NCBI RefSeq assembly: GCF_026781265.1
Contig: NZ_JAKUVC010000002.1
Span: 868,001-932,000 of the forward strand
Direction: 5' to 3'
Length of the DNA: 64,000 nucleotides
Source of the DNA: Streptococcus sanguinis
GTDB taxonomy: Bacteria > Bacillota > Bacilli > Lactobacillales > Streptococcaceae
Notes under the pieces: generated by a model
The model's database searches: none
Told to the model about the DNA's origin: nothing
What the model saw: the letters and a program-made list of their open reading frames with translations, nothing else
Part shown: positions 42,825 to 52,278 of the stretch, one piece after another
Layout of the letters: each line of letters begins with the position of its first letter
Numbering within the stretch: the first letter of the stretch is position 1
Translations under genes and position numbers: made by a program

Positions 42825-43603
42825 AGCTGCTCCCCTTCTCTAAACTCTGCCAGTTTAGGCACTGCCTTCAGCAATTTCTGGGTATAGGTCTGCTCAGGAT
42901 AGCGAAGAACTTGATGGGCTGGACCGTTTTCGACTATCTGTCCTTCCTTCATGACGACTACTTTTTGTGCTAGATGCTCAGCTACGCTGATATCATGTGT
43001 GACAAAGAGAATGGCCATGTTTTCCTCCCGATGAAGCTTGCTCAAGAGATCCAGCAGCTTCATTTTCGACAGGACATCCAGAGCGCTAGTCGGCTCATCA
43101 GCCAGCAGCAGTTTGGGCCTGCTGGCTAAAGCCAGCGCTACACCGACTAGCTGCATCATACCACCGCTGAGTTCGAAAGGATACTTATTGACGACTTTTT
43201 CAGGCAGCAGTCCCACCATCTCTAGACATTCTTCCAAGGAACGGAGATTTGATGCTTGCTGGCCCTGATTCTTCACCAAGTCCTGATAATGCTTTTTGAT
43301 CTTACGGCGGTTATTAAAGCTGAGACTGGCATGCTGACTAATCCAGGCCACTTCTCGGCCTACAAAAGGCAGATAAATGCGGTGGTCCTGGGGCTGAATT
43401 TCCTGCCCCTCAAAGGTAATACTGCCCTCTGTCACTGTCAGCCCCCTAAGAGGGAGACCTAGCAGCATCTTGAGCAGGGTAGACTTGCCACTGCCACTCT
43501 CGCCCACAATCGAAAGGGACTCCCCCTCAGCAAGAGAGAGGGAGACCCGATCGAGAATGACTTTATCTGCTGACTGCACCAGCAGATCTTTCATTTCCAG
43601 CAT
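42821..43603 (-). CDS. ABC transporter ATPase, NikD/DppD type (transporter 2)
   Basis: A 260-residue ATPase with Walker A GESGSGKSTLLK near residue 35, signature LSGGMMQLVGVALAL near 150 and Walker B LLLADEPTSALD near 168. The signature has Q-L instead of Q-R after GGMM, a mild departure from the consensus. It follows the binding-protein gene after only three bases. Confidence 0.88.
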   Translation of the reverse strand: MLEMKDLLVQSADKVILDRVSLSLAEGESLSIVGESGSGKSTLLKMLLGLPLRGLTVTEGSITFEGQEIQPQDHRIYLPFVGREVAWISQHASLSFNNRRKIKKHYQDLVKNQGQQASNLRSLEECLEMVGLLPEKVVNKYPFELSGGMMQLVGVALALASRPKLLLADEPTSALDVLSKMKLLDLLSKLHREENMAILFVTHDISVAEHLAQKVVVMKEGQIVENGPAHQVLRYPEQTYTQKLLKAVPKLAEFREGEQL

Positions 43604-43606
43604 GTT

Positions 43607-45142
43607 TTATTCCTTTGATAGTTTGTTGCTGACGTGATAGTAGTCTGTTGGATGGGATTCCAAACCAGAGACGGACTTGTCCATTACCAGAGCGACCTTG
43701 AAGAAGCCGATAATGGTAAAGCCGTAGTCCTTATCCATGATTTCTTGGATTTCCTTGCTGAGCTGATTGCGCTTAGCTGGATCAGTTTCAGTCGCCAGCT
43801 CTTCGATTTTCTTGTCTGCTTCTGGGTTGCTGTAGTGACCGATATTGGCTGTACCATTGGTCTTAACGGCACTGTTGAAGAAGGCATATGGATCACCGAT
43901 AGGAGCTGCTACCACTGCGTAAGGTGTGAAGGCATAGTCCTTTTCACTGGCAACGGCACTGACTTCAACTTTCTTAATAGTCGCTTCGATTCCGACTTCC
44001 TTGAGTTGTTGTTGGCTTGCTTCTACAGCCAGCGGCATTTCAGGCAGACGAGTAAAGGACAGCAGCTCAATGCTGACTTTTTGACCGTCTTTTTCACGGT
44101 AGCCATCTCCGTCAGTATCCTTGTAGCCAGCCTCATCCAAGAGTTTCTTAGCCTTGTCTACGTTAAATTCATGGACGCTCTTTTGCAGGGCAAAGGCGAA
44201 GCCAGTAGGGAAAGGTCCAACAGCTGGCACAGCTGAGCCTTTAAAGAGAGATTCTGAGTAGGTCTTCTTGTCAACCAAGGTATCTAAAGCCTGACGGAAC
44301 TTATCATCTGCTACGTAAGGATTTTCAAAGTTATAGTAGTAAGCTAGGTAGCGGGAACCTTCTACTTCAGAGATTTTGTAGTTCTTATCGGAAGCATAAG
44401 TACTTAGATTTGCATAAGGCAGACCATAGACGGCATCAACTTCCTTAGACTTAAGGGCTGCAGAAATAGCTGTCGGATCAGAGAAGTATTTGATCTTCAG
44501 ATTAGCAACTTTTGGCTTGCCATCCCAGTAGTCATCATAAGCCTTGAGCTCTGCTCCGCTCTCAGGAGTGTACTTGGTCACCATGTAAGGGCCAGTTCCG
44601 ACAGGAGCCTTGTCAGATGCACTCTTGCCAGTCGTATCGACAATGGCGGAGTATGGCTCTGCCAAGAGATTCGCCATGATCGGTTGCACAGCCTTTGTCT
44701 TGATGGTCACAGTTTGACTCTCCGCAGAGATACTATCAATGCCCATATCTGATGCTGCCCGTTCGCTTGTCTTAATCAAGCGTTCCAGAGAGGCTTTGAC
44801 CTTTTCACCGGTCATTTTTTCACCATTTTGGAAGGTCACCTTATCCTTGAGGGTGATTTTCCACTCTAGGTCTGAGACTGCTTCGATTTTCTCAGCCAGC
44901 CAAGGTTTTACTTGGAGTTTGTCATCCATCTTGAAGAGGGTTTCTCCCACTCCGTAACGGACCGTGAACCAGCCATTGTATTCCGCTGCTGGATCTACAT
45001 TTGCTGGAAATTGCGTATAACCAATGGTTACAGTCTTACTGCCACTATCGCCAGCAGGTTCGCTGGTTTTGCTAGGGTTTACACAGGAGGCTAGGGCTAG
45101 GCCTGCCAAGGCTAAAACCATTATTTTTTTAAAATGTTTCAT
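43607..45142 (-). CDS. ABC transporter substrate-binding lipoprotein, NikA type (transporter 2)
   Basis: A 511-residue family 5 solute-binding protein with a lipoprotein signal (KKIMVLALAGLALASC, lipobox LASC). Family blocks are GYTQFPANVDPAAEYNGWF near residue 41, VRYGVGETLFKMDD near 62 and KDKVTFQNGEKMTGEKVKASLERL near 98. It is shorter and less peptide-binder-like than the transporter 1 protein and closer in layout to NikA. It is the first gene of the run that extends to the flavin reductase; I see no strong promoter in the 175-base region upstream (45143-45317). Confidence 0.87.
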   Translation of the reverse strand: MKHFKKIMVLALAGLALASCVNPSKTSEPAGDSGSKTVTIGYTQFPANVDPAAEYNGWFTVRYGVGETLFKMDDKLQVKPWLAEKIEAVSDLEWKITLKDKVTFQNGEKMTGEKVKASLERLIKTSERAASDMGIDSISAESQTVTIKTKAVQPIMANLLAEPYSAIVDTTGKSASDKAPVGTGPYMVTKYTPESGAELKAYDDYWDGKPKVANLKIKYFSDPTAISAALKSKEVDAVYGLPYANLSTYASDKNYKISEVEGSRYLAYYYNFENPYVADDKFRQALDTLVDKKTYSESLFKGSAVPAVGPFPTGFAFALQKSVHEFNVDKAKKLLDEAGYKDTDGDGYREKDGQKVSIELLSFTRLPEMPLAVEASQQQLKEVGIEATIKKVEVSAVASEKDYAFTPYAVVAAPIGDPYAFFNSAVKTNGTANIGHYSNPEADKKIEELATETDPAKRNQLSKEIQEIMDKDYGFTIIGFFKVALVMDKSVSGLESHPTDYYHVSNKLSKE

Positions 45143-45317
45143 AAATATTCAAATTCCTTTTCTATTTTGTAAACTACTTTAAGACGGTCTGTCCTAGTCA
45201 AATCTAAATACGCTTCGCTCTCTGTCTAAGGTGGTTCTATGTCCTGAAGATGAGAGAGCAGACGAGTGAAAAACAAATGATTGCTCATTCTCTGTCCTCT
45301 TTGGGGATGTGCTTGTC

Positions 45318-46421
45318 TTAATCTTTTCCTTCCAGATAGCTTCTAGCATCTTCGACAAAGGCAGTTGGCAAAGCCAGGTCAGCCTGCAGCTCATCGCGAT
45401 AAGCTCGGATGATTTCTGACTCCCGACCAGAGATAACCTTTTCCGTCCAGTCTGGGTCTAGGAGCAGAGCCTTGCCGAGGGCAAAGAGCGGAATCCCCGC
45501 ATCCAATACTCGCTGGGCATCCTGCTTGGTCTCTATCTGACCGACACCAATCAGGGGCACTCTATCATTAATTTTTCTGGTAATTTTTTCAATCACTGGC
45601 TCCGAGTCCTGAGAGTCTCTGATAGACGAGCGCCAGACATCGGAGGTCGAAATATGCAGATAGTCTACTTGATGATAGATGAGCTGCTCCAGCAACTGCA
45701 GGGTATCATAAAGCTGGATACCTGGCTCTTCAATCTCTTCCGGAGAAAAGCGGTAGCCAATCAGGAAGGGGCGGTCGGCCTCTTCTTTGACTAGTTGCTT
45801 GGCTCTTTTCAGCAAGGTCTTTGGAAAGCGCAGGCGGTTGTTAAGGCTGCCGCCCCACTTGTCCTGACGGACATTGGAATGGGGAGAGACAAACTGCTGG
45901 ATCAGATAGGTATTGGCGCCATGAAGCTCGACTCCGTCAAATCCAGCCTGAATGGCTCGTCTGATAGCTGACAGAAAGTCCTCTATCACCTGCTCCACTT
46001 CAGCGTTCTTGAGCGCCCTCGGCTCCGCCAGATAATCGCGTGGAGCCTTAACAGCACTGGGTGCTACTGGCTGACCGTCAATCAAATCAGGCAGAACCAT
46101 ACGACCACCATGATAGAGCTGAACAATAGCCAGAGCCCCTTGGTCCTTGATGGCCTTGGCCAGACGGCTAAGCCCCTCAATCTTATCGTCCTCGGCGCCG
46201 CTGAAGCTCTCCGCAAAGGACTTGCCCAGAGGATGGACATAGGTACTGCCAGTGATGACCATGCCAACCGACCTCGACCGGCGGGCAAAAAAGTCGATAT
46301 CTGCCTGAGATACATAGCCACCGGGCTCACTAGCGCAGATGGTCATTGGTGCCAAGACAACGCGATTGCGCATGGTCTGCCCATTTTTAAAAGTAAATTT
46401 ATCCTGAATCTGTGTATTCAT
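45318..46421 (-). CDS. NADH:flavin oxidoreductase, old yellow enzyme family
   Basis: A 367-residue FMN TIM-barrel reductase. Landmarks are NRVVLAPMTICASEPGGYVS near residue 19, VQLYHGGRM near 98, GFDGVELHGANTYLIQQFVSP near 160 with the active-site His and Asn, and the phosphate-binding GVGQIETKQDAQRVLD near 288. Such enzymes reduce activated alkenes or serve other redox roles. It lies between the transporters and cobC without a clear terminator on either side; a link to B12 is not shown. Confidence 0.88.
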   Translation of the reverse strand: MNTQIQDKFTFKNGQTMRNRVVLAPMTICASEPGGYVSQADIDFFARRSRSVGMVITGSTYVHPLGKSFAESFSGAEDDKIEGLSRLAKAIKDQGALAIVQLYHGGRMVLPDLIDGQPVAPSAVKAPRDYLAEPRALKNAEVEQVIEDFLSAIRRAIQAGFDGVELHGANTYLIQQFVSPHSNVRQDKWGGSLNNRLRFPKTLLKRAKQLVKEEADRPFLIGYRFSPEEIEEPGIQLYDTLQLLEQLIYHQVDYLHISTSDVWRSSIRDSQDSEPVIEKITRKINDRVPLIGVGQIETKQDAQRVLDAGIPLFALGKALLLDPDWTEKVISGRESEIIRAYRDELQADLALPTAFVEDARSYLEGKD

Positions 46422-46476
46422 CTAGTCACCTCTTTCCCAAGATAAATCATTTAATTTGTTTTTCGTTCATTAAGTA

Positions 46477-47049
46477 TTAGAGTAAGGTCGCCTGCCAAGT
46501 CTGGTCGCGCTCTTCCAAGAGCAGCACTCGTCCTTGGGGGACATCAATGTTCCAAAAAACTGCCTTTGGGTCAACCAAATGTTGGTAAATCAAGCGTAGC
46601 ACTCCCAAATGAGCGACTAGAGCTATTGATTCCTCAGTACTATCTAGCAGGCGGTCCGTTGCTGCCCAGACTCGGGTCTGAAAGTCAGCAAAAACTTCTG
46701 CCTTAGGAGGCGTGACCTCAAAGGGGGCCTCTAGCCAAGTCTGCCAGACTTCTGGAAAAGCCGCTTCAATCTCATCAGCTGTCAAGCCTTCCCATTGTCC
46801 AAAGCCCCGCTCGTCAAAGTCGGCTATGGGCTGAACTTGCCTGTCTGGAAAAGCCAGCTGGGCTGTTTCCTGCGTCCGTTTGAGACAACTGGTGTAAATC
46901 ACATCAACTGGGTGCTCCTGCATCAGTAGCGCCAGCTGCTTGGCATCTTTTTGGCCTTGTCCGTTGATAGAGACATCATGGCTGCCGTAGAAACAGCGCC
47001 TGCGGTTGTAGTCTGTCTGACCATGCCGCATCAGATACCATCTTTTCAT
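46477..47049 (-). CDS. cobC: Alpha-ribazole phosphatase CobC
   Basis: CobC removes phosphate from alpha-ribazole phosphate (or adenosylcobalamin phosphate) late in B12 assembly. The 190 residues are a histidine-phosphatase domain: LMRHGQTDYN with the catalytic His at the N-terminus, SCLKRTQETAQLA near 55 and VAHLGVLRLI with the second His near 145. The context, right after cobS, separates it from general phosphoglycerate mutases. It overlaps cobS by four bases (ATGA). Confidence 0.92.
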   Translation of the reverse strand: MKRWYLMRHGQTDYNRRRCFYGSHDVSINGQGQKDAKQLALLMQEHPVDVIYTSCLKRTQETAQLAFPDRQVQPIADFDERGFGQWEGLTADEIEAAFPEVWQTWLEAPFEVTPPKAEVFADFQTRVWAATDRLLDSTEESIALVAHLGVLRLIYQHLVDPKAVFWNIDVPQGRVLLLEERDQTWQATLL

Positions 47050-47774
47050 CCTAGCACCACCAATCCTAAGAGATAGAGGAGCTGGGCAATTTCGACATAG
47101 GCTCCCAGCGTATCGCCTGTGTGGCCATCAATTTTATTATAAACGAACCGGCGATAGCCAATTGCTCCCAGAAATACCAAGCCGTAAGCCAAGAGACCTC
47201 TCCAGCTGAAAACCAGCAGAGACAGGAGCAAAGGCAAAAGCTGGGCAAGCAGGATATGACTAGTCTTGCTGCCACTAAAGAAATTCCCCGAGCCACCGCC
47301 TTCTCTAGCATAGGTCATCCGGTAAAGCTGTAGGCTCAGACCAGCCTTGCCAATCATGGTCAGACTAGCCACGATAAACCAGCGAGGATCTGGCAGATAA
47401 GGGTAGAGAACCAGCATCAGAGCATAGTAGAGAATAAGCGCCAGTACGCCATTACTACCAATCCGACTGTCCTTCATAATCTCTAGCATCCGCTCCTTCT
47501 TCCGCGAGGAGAAGAGACCGTCTGCCGTATCCGCCAGGGCGTCTAAATGAAAACCACCCGTCAGCAGAACATCGAAAGCAAGGACCAGAACCCAAGCGAC
47601 CATCCCTGGTAAGACTAGGCTCGTCAGGAAATAAAATCCACCTGAAATCAAACCCAGCAAGAGGCCAAAGAGGGTCAGAAAAGGAAGTCCCCGTCGCAAA
47701 TAGGAAATATCCACTGCCTTTGGAATCACAATCCGGCTAAAAAATTGGGTATAGATAATCAATGCCTTTATCAT
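47046..47774 (-). CDS. cobS: Adenosylcobinamide-GDP ribazoletransferase CobS (cobalamin synthase)
   Basis: CobS joins adenosylcobinamide-GDP with alpha-ribazole to complete the nucleotide loop at the membrane. About 242 residues from the ATG at 47774, which overlaps the cobU stop (ATGA); an upstream ATG at 47798 lacks a ribosome site. It is highly hydrophobic, with the conserved acidic motif GGFHLDALADTADGLFSSRKKERMLEIMKDSRIGSNG near residue 78. Neighbours cobC and cobU perform the adjacent steps. Confidence 0.94.
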   Translation of the reverse strand: MIKALIIYTQFFSRIVIPKAVDISYLRRGLPFLTLFGLLLGLISGGFYFLTSLVLPGMVAWVLVLAFDVLLTGGFHLDALADTADGLFSSRKKERMLEIMKDSRIGSNGVLALILYYALMLVLYPYLPDPRWFIVASLTMIGKAGLSLQLYRMTYAREGGGSGNFFSGSKTSHILLAQLLPLLLSLLVFSWRGLLAYGLVFLGAIGYRRFVYNKIDGHTGDTLGAYVEIAQLLYLLGLVVLG

Positions 47775-48355
47775 TTCAACTGCTGAGCGAGGCCGCATAT
47801 GACTAGATAAGCCTCACTCGCCTCCTTTGCAATCAGTTGGTTGATCTTGCCTTGGACATCACGGAAGAAGCGACCCAGTCTGGTCTCTGGGACAATCCCC
47901 AGACCAACCTCATCTGTAACAATCCAGCACTCAGCATCTGTCTGACGAAGTACAGATAAGATCTCCTGCCACTCCTCTTCCAGCAGCTGCAGCAGGAAAG
48001 CCTGCTCCTGCCGACTGAGAAAGTGTTCCTCGGTCAGCTCTAGCTTGTCTGGAAAATGCTGGGCAATCAAATCAAAGAGGCGATTGCTGGTTAGAAGGGT
48101 GGCACAGTCCAGCAGGTAAACTGGATGCGACTGCTCTCGAAGCCAGTCGGCTAGCCCTGCATACTGTTCCTGAGTCGTCCAGGAAGCCGGCCGGCGTTCT
48201 TGGTGCAGCCGAATCCGCTCCTGCCATTCTGGATCTTCTCCTCGGGGCAGGCCGGTCGCAATATAGCAAACTCGCTCTTGGACCGCTAGTCGCTCCTCCG
48301 CAAAGGCTGACTTGCCACTTCTAGCGCCGCCTGTCACTAATACAATCTTAGCCAT
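47771..48355 (-). CDS. cobU: Adenosylcobinamide kinase/guanylyltransferase CobU
   Basis: CobU phosphorylates adenosylcobinamide and adds GMP. The 194 residues start with the P-loop [15 protein letters not shown] and include [14 protein letters not shown] near 33, where the guanylylated His lies in [10 protein letters not shown], and the [13 protein letters not shown] motif near 150. It overlaps hemL upstream and cobS downstream by a few bases. Confidence 0.95.
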   Translation of the reverse strand: MAKIVLVTGGARSGKSAFAEERLAVQERVCYIATGLPRGEDPEWQERIRLHQERRPASWTTQEQYAGLADWLREQSHPVYLLDCATLLTSNRLFDLIAQHFPDKLELTEEHFLSRQEQAFLLQLLEEEWQEILSVLRQTDAECWIVTDEVGLGIVPETRLGRFFRDVQGKINQLIAKEASEAYLVICGLAQQLK

Positions 48356-49646
48356 TTGCTTCTTCTTTCATTGCTTGAAATGCCTGCTCAAAGGCCGCCA
48401 AGGTCTGGTCTAGGTCCTCTCTAGTATGGGCACTGGACATAAAATTGGTTTCATACTGAGATGGCGCCAGATAAATGCCCTGCTCCAACAAGAGACTGTG
48501 TAGTCTAGCAAACTGAGCATGGTCAGCCGCCTTAGAATCCTCAAAGTTACGAACTGGCTTCTGACTAAAGAAGAAGCCAAACATTGTACCTTTTGACACG
48601 ACTTGCAGATTAATGCTGTACTTATCGGCTAGATTTCGCAAACCATCACAGAGATAGTTTGTTTTCTCTTCAATTTCAGCAAAGAGCTCAGGTGTCAGCT
48701 GTTTCAGTGTTTCATAACCAGCCGTCATGGCAACTGGATTGCCCGACAGGGTACCAGCCTGATAGATGCTGCCTAGAGGCGCTACCTGATCCATATAGAC
48801 GGCCTTGCCGCCAAAGGCTGCGACTGGGAAGCCGCCACCGATAACCTTGCCCAAACAGACCAGATCTGGCTCTGTCTGATAGAGGCCGACTGCCCCCAGA
48901 TAATGAGCTCGGAAACCACTCATGACCTCGTCCACGATGAAGAGAGAGCCGTATTCCTGAGTGAGGGAGCGAATAGTACTGATAAAGTCCGCATCCGCTG
49001 GAATCAAGCCCATATTGCCCGCAACTGCTTCTAAAATGACACAGGCAATGTCATCTCCGTACTTTTCAAAGCAAGCCTTGAGAGCATCTGTATCATTGTA
49101 AGGCAAGGCCAGAGTTTCCCCAGCTACCTGAGCAATGACTCCGGCAGAATCAGCAATCCCAAAGCTGGCCAAGCCTGAACCAGCCTGAACCAAAAAGGAA
49201 TCGCTGTGACCGTGATAGCAGCCGATAAATTTGACAATTTTAGAGCGCTTGGTCACTCCACGCGCTACCCGAATGGCGCTCATGGTCGCTTCCGTTCCTG
49301 AATTGACCATCCGCATTCTTTCCATGAAAGGCAGACGCTCCTGCACCAGCTGGCCGAGGGCAATCTCTCTGGGACTCGGAGCGCCAAAACTGGTCCCCTC
49401 CCAAATAGCTTCCTCAACTGCCGGCAAAACATCCTTAGGAGCATGCCCCAAAATCATAGGTCCCCAAGACAGGACGTAGTCAATATAGCGGTTGCCATCG
49501 ACATCATGCAGATAGGCTCCGCTGGCTTTTTCGATAAAAAGCGGATGGCCGCCCACAGCCTTAAAAGCCCTGACAGGACTGTTGACCCCGCCTGGAAAGA
49601 GCTTTTGAGCCTCTGTGAAATATTGGTTGGAATGTTCTCTCTTCAA
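48348..49646 (-). CDS. hemL: Glutamate-1-semialdehyde 2,1-aminomutase HemL
   Basis: HemL makes 5-aminolevulinate, the first committed tetrapyrrole precursor. The 432 residues match the family: [17 protein letters not shown] near residue 18, [19 protein letters not shown] segment near 118, and the PLP-lysine in [19 protein letters not shown] near 265. The start is a TTG at 49646, seven bases after AGGAGG. It lies with hemB, hemD, hemC and hemA inside the cob operon. Confidence 0.96.
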   Translation of the reverse strand: MKREHSNQYFTEAQKLFPGGVNSPVRAFKAVGGHPLFIEKASGAYLHDVDGNRYIDYVLSWGPMILGHAPKDVLPAVEEAIWEGTSFGAPSPREIALGQLVQERLPFMERMRMVNSGTEATMSAIRVARGVTKRSKIVKFIGCYHGHSDSFLVQAGSGLASFGIADSAGVIAQVAGETLALPYNDTDALKACFEKYGDDIACVILEAVAGNMGLIPADADFISTIRSLTQEYGSLFIVDEVMSGFRAHYLGAVGLYQTEPDLVCLGKVIGGGFPVAAFGGKAVYMDQVAPLGSIYQAGTLSGNPVAMTAGYETLKQLTPELFAEIEEKTNYLCDGLRNLADKYSINLQVVSKGTMFGFFFSQKPVRNFEDSKAADHAQFARLHSLLLEQGIYLAPSQYETNFMSSAHTREDLDQTLAAFEQAFQAMKEEANG

Positions 49647-49689
49647 GTTGGTCCTCCTTATCTAGAAAACTGCTGATTTTCCGCAGTCT

Positions 49690-50661
49690 CTATCCTTCTC
49701 TCAGATAGCCGGCCGCATCCTTGGCAAAATAAGTGATAATCAAGTCTGCTCCAGCCCGCTTCATACTGGTCAAGGTTTCCATGACTATAGCTTTTTCATT
49801 GATCCAACCCTGCTGAGCTGCTGCCTTGACCATGGCGTATTCTCCACTGACATTATAGGTCACCAGAGGCAGCCTAGTTTCCTGGCGCAGCTCTCTGAGG
49901 ATATCCAGAAAGGCCAGAGCTGGCTTAACCATGAGAAAGTCTGCTCCCTGCTCCTCATCGCTCTTGGCTTCTCTTAGAGCCTCCAAGCGATTGGCCGGAT
50001 CCATCTGATAGGTCTTGCGGTCGCCAAAGGCCGGAGCACTCTCGCCTGCATCACGGAAAGGCCCATAAAAGCTAGAGGCAAACTTAATCGCATAGGACAT
50101 GATAGGAATATCTTCAAAGCTCGCCGCATCAAGCCCCTGACGAATAGCCGCCACAAAACCGTCCATGGCATTGGAAGGCGCAATGACATCTGCTCCAGCC
50201 CTGGCTTGGCTGACAGCAACTTCTGTCAGTCTAGTCAGAGACAGATCATTGTCCACTTCCTCCCCTCGCAAAATACCGCAATGGCCGTGACTGGTAAACT
50301 CACAGAGACAGGTGTCTGCAATGACGACCGTCTCAGGGAAATGCTTCTTGATCAGACGGATAGCTTCCTGGACAATGCCGTTTTCAGCTGAAGCCTGACT
50401 GCCTCTTTCGTCCTTTTCTGACGGAATGCCAAAGACGATAAAAGCCCGAATGCCCAAGTCCACACATTCCTGCACTTCTGGCAGCAAATCCTCGAGTGAG
50501 AACTGATAAACTCCCGGCATAGAAGCTACCTCTTGCTTTTCAGTTAGACCTTCCTTGATAAATAAGGGCTGGATAAAGTCATCCACAGACAGCTTGGTTT
50601 CTCGAACCAACTGCCGCAGACCGCTGCTTCTCCTCAGTCTGCGATGTCTATAAAATTCCAT
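49690..50661 (-). CDS. hemB: Porphobilinogen synthase HemB
   Basis: HemB condenses two 5-aminolevulinate molecules to porphobilinogen. The 323 residues include the zinc-type cysteine motif [15 protein letters not shown] near residue 120, the [16 protein letters not shown] segment with one catalytic Lys near 195 and [13 protein letters not shown] with the Schiff-base Lys near 247. It overlaps hemD by 14 bases. Confidence 0.96.
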   Translation of the reverse strand: MEFYRHRRLRRSSGLRQLVRETKLSVDDFIQPLFIKEGLTEKQEVASMPGVYQFSLEDLLPEVQECVDLGIRAFIVFGIPSEKDERGSQASAENGIVQEAIRLIKKHFPETVVIADTCLCEFTSHGHCGILRGEEVDNDLSLTRLTEVAVSQARAGADVIAPSNAMDGFVAAIRQGLDAASFEDIPIMSYAIKFASSFYGPFRDAGESAPAFGDRKTYQMDPANRLEALREAKSDEEQGADFLMVKPALAFLDILRELRQETRLPLVTYNVSGEYAMVKAAAQQGWINEKAIVMETLTSMKRAGADLIITYFAKDAAGYLREG

Positions 50662-51373
50662 GCTTCTTCTCTTCTTTCTTGATTATTTCCTTTACCATTT
50701 CCTCAACAGAAGGACTCTGGGGCTGGTAGTCTACCCCATAGCCGGACTCCTTGACTGCCTGAGCCGTTGTCTGGCCAATGACTGCAATCTGATGGCTGGT
50801 CGCTAGATGGGGCTTAATAGCACAAAAACTCTGCCAAGCCGACGGACTGGCAAAGGTCCAAATCACATCCTTCTGGGACAGATAGGTCTCGAGCTGGTCC
50901 TGACCAGCAGGATTTGAGGTCGTTTCGTACATAGGCCAAGCCCAGACCTCATGGCCTTCTTCTTTTAATTTCTCAGCCAGACTGGGATTGGATAAGCTGC
51001 TCTGGGGCAGCAAGATCTTCTGCGTTGGCAAAGCCAAATCCAACCACTCCTGAATAAAGTCAAGACCATAGTGGCTGCTAGACTCAAAATCACAAGCTCG
51101 GCCTAGCTTATCCAGTGCCTGACTGGTCTGAGGTCCAATGGTCGCAATCTGGTAGTCCGCTTTCAGATAAGGACTGAAAGCCTCTACTGCGACAGCACTG
51201 GTAAAAAAGACCCAGTCGGCTTCTGACAGAATTGCTTGGACTGCTTCTGGCAAAGGTAAAGACTGACAGCGAATGAGAGGAACATGATGCGTCTCAAATC
51301 CAGCCTGTCTGATCTTTTCTAGCCAAGTAGAGTCTGGCGCCTGCTCTCTGGTAAAGATTATTTTTTTAACCAT
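50648..51373 (-). CDS. hemD: Uroporphyrinogen-III synthase HemD
   Basis: HemD closes hydroxymethylbilane into uroporphyrinogen III. The 241 residues show the weakly conserved HemD pattern: [20 protein letters not shown] at the start, [14 protein letters not shown] near 53, [12 protein letters not shown] near 78 and [16 protein letters not shown] near the C-terminus. Its place between hemC and hemB supports the call. A second HemD domain is fused to CobA at 60301. Confidence 0.92.
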   Translation of the reverse strand: MVKKIIFTREQAPDSTWLEKIRQAGFETHHVPLIRCQSLPLPEAVQAILSEADWVFFTSAVAVEAFSPYLKADYQIATIGPQTSQALDKLGRACDFESSSHYGLDFIQEWLDLALPTQKILLPQSSLSNPSLAEKLKEEGHEVWAWPMYETTSNPAGQDQLETYLSQKDVIWTFASPSAWQSFCAIKPHLATSHQIAVIGQTTAQAVKESGYGVDYQPQSPSVEEMVKEIIKKEEKKHGIL

Positions 51374-52278
51374 GGCATTCCTACTGCTCCCTTATCGGCT
51401 AATTGGCGCACAGCCTGCTCTGCCAATTGCTGGCCATCCTGCCCTTGAAGGATGACAAAGACACATTGGCCGTCCTCCTTGGCCAGCATGGCCTCTAGCT
51501 GGTAGTCCTGACCGTTTTTCTGGGCAAAAGCAGCGATAGGGAAAGTACAGTCTGCATTCATCTGAGCCAAAACTGCCCTCTCAACTTCCACTTCAGCTGC
51601 TGTCTTCTCATCCTGAACAGTTGCCAAGAGACTCCGCAGTTCCTCATCCTCTTCCCGGCATTCCACTGCCAAAGCTCCCTGAGAAATAGCCGGCAGGCAA
51701 AGACTGGTCTCTAAAGGCTGAATGTGAAGATGGCTTTGGTCCAGCCAGCCCAAACGTTTAAGTCCAGCCATAGCCAAGACAATCGCATCGTATTCACCTT
51801 CTTCCAGCTTCTTGATGCGTGTATCAATATTGCCTCGCAGTGGCTTGAACGTCAAATCCGGCCTCTGAGCCTGCAGCTGAACCTGTCGGCGAATGCTGCT
51901 GGTTCCTATAAGAGCGCCCTTAGGCAGGTCAGCCAATGTCTGGCCAGCTTGACGGAAAATCAAGCAATCTCGAACATCTTCTCGCTGGCTAATCGCACCG
52001 AGTGCACAGCCCTCAGCTAGTTTAGCGGGCATGTCCTTGAGACTGTGGACTGCCATATCAATCTCACCAGCCAAGAGGGCTCGCTCGATTTCCTTGACAA
52101 AGACTCCCTTGCCGCCAATTTCCTGGAGGCTGACATGGGTCAATCGATCTCCTTTTGTGGTATAGGGAACGAGGACAAAATCCCGCTCTGGATGGAGCTT
52201 CTTGAGCTGGTCGACTAACTGCTGGGTCTGGGTCATAGCCAGCTTACTCTTGCGGGTTCCTACCTTAATGACCTTCAT
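51358..52278 (-). CDS. hemC: Porphobilinogen deaminase HemC
   Basis: HemC links four porphobilinogens into hydroxymethylbilane. The protein is 306 residues from the ATG at 52278 (MKVIKVGTRKSKLAMTQ), after AAGGGG; the upstream ATG at 52317 lies within hemA. Landmarks are HSLKDMPAKL near residue 80, GTSSIRRQVQL near 128, RGNIDTRIKKL near 146 and the DPM cofactor cysteine in MNADCTFPIAA near 240. Confidence 0.96.
   Translation of the reverse strand: MKVIKVGTRKSKLAMTQTQQLVDQLKKLHPERDFVLVPYTTKGDRLTHVSLQEIGGKGVFVKEIERALLAGEIDMAVHSLKDMPAKLAEGCALGAISQREDVRDCLIFRQAGQTLADLPKGALIGTSSIRRQVQLQAQRPDLTFKPLRGNIDTRIKKLEEGEYDAIVLAMAGLKRLGWLDQSHLHIQPLETSLCLPAISQGALAVECREEDEELRSLLATVQDEKTAAEVEVERAVLAQMNADCTFPIAAFAQKNGQDYQLEAMLAKEDGQCVFVILQGQDGQQLAEQAVRQLADKGAVGMPWLKK

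Noticed and set aside
45143..45317. Search for a metal- or cobalamin-responsive element before the transporter 2 binding protein
   Set aside because: I found only a weak TTGACT-like box and no NikR, NiCo or B12 riboswitch pattern, so nothing is reported as a site.
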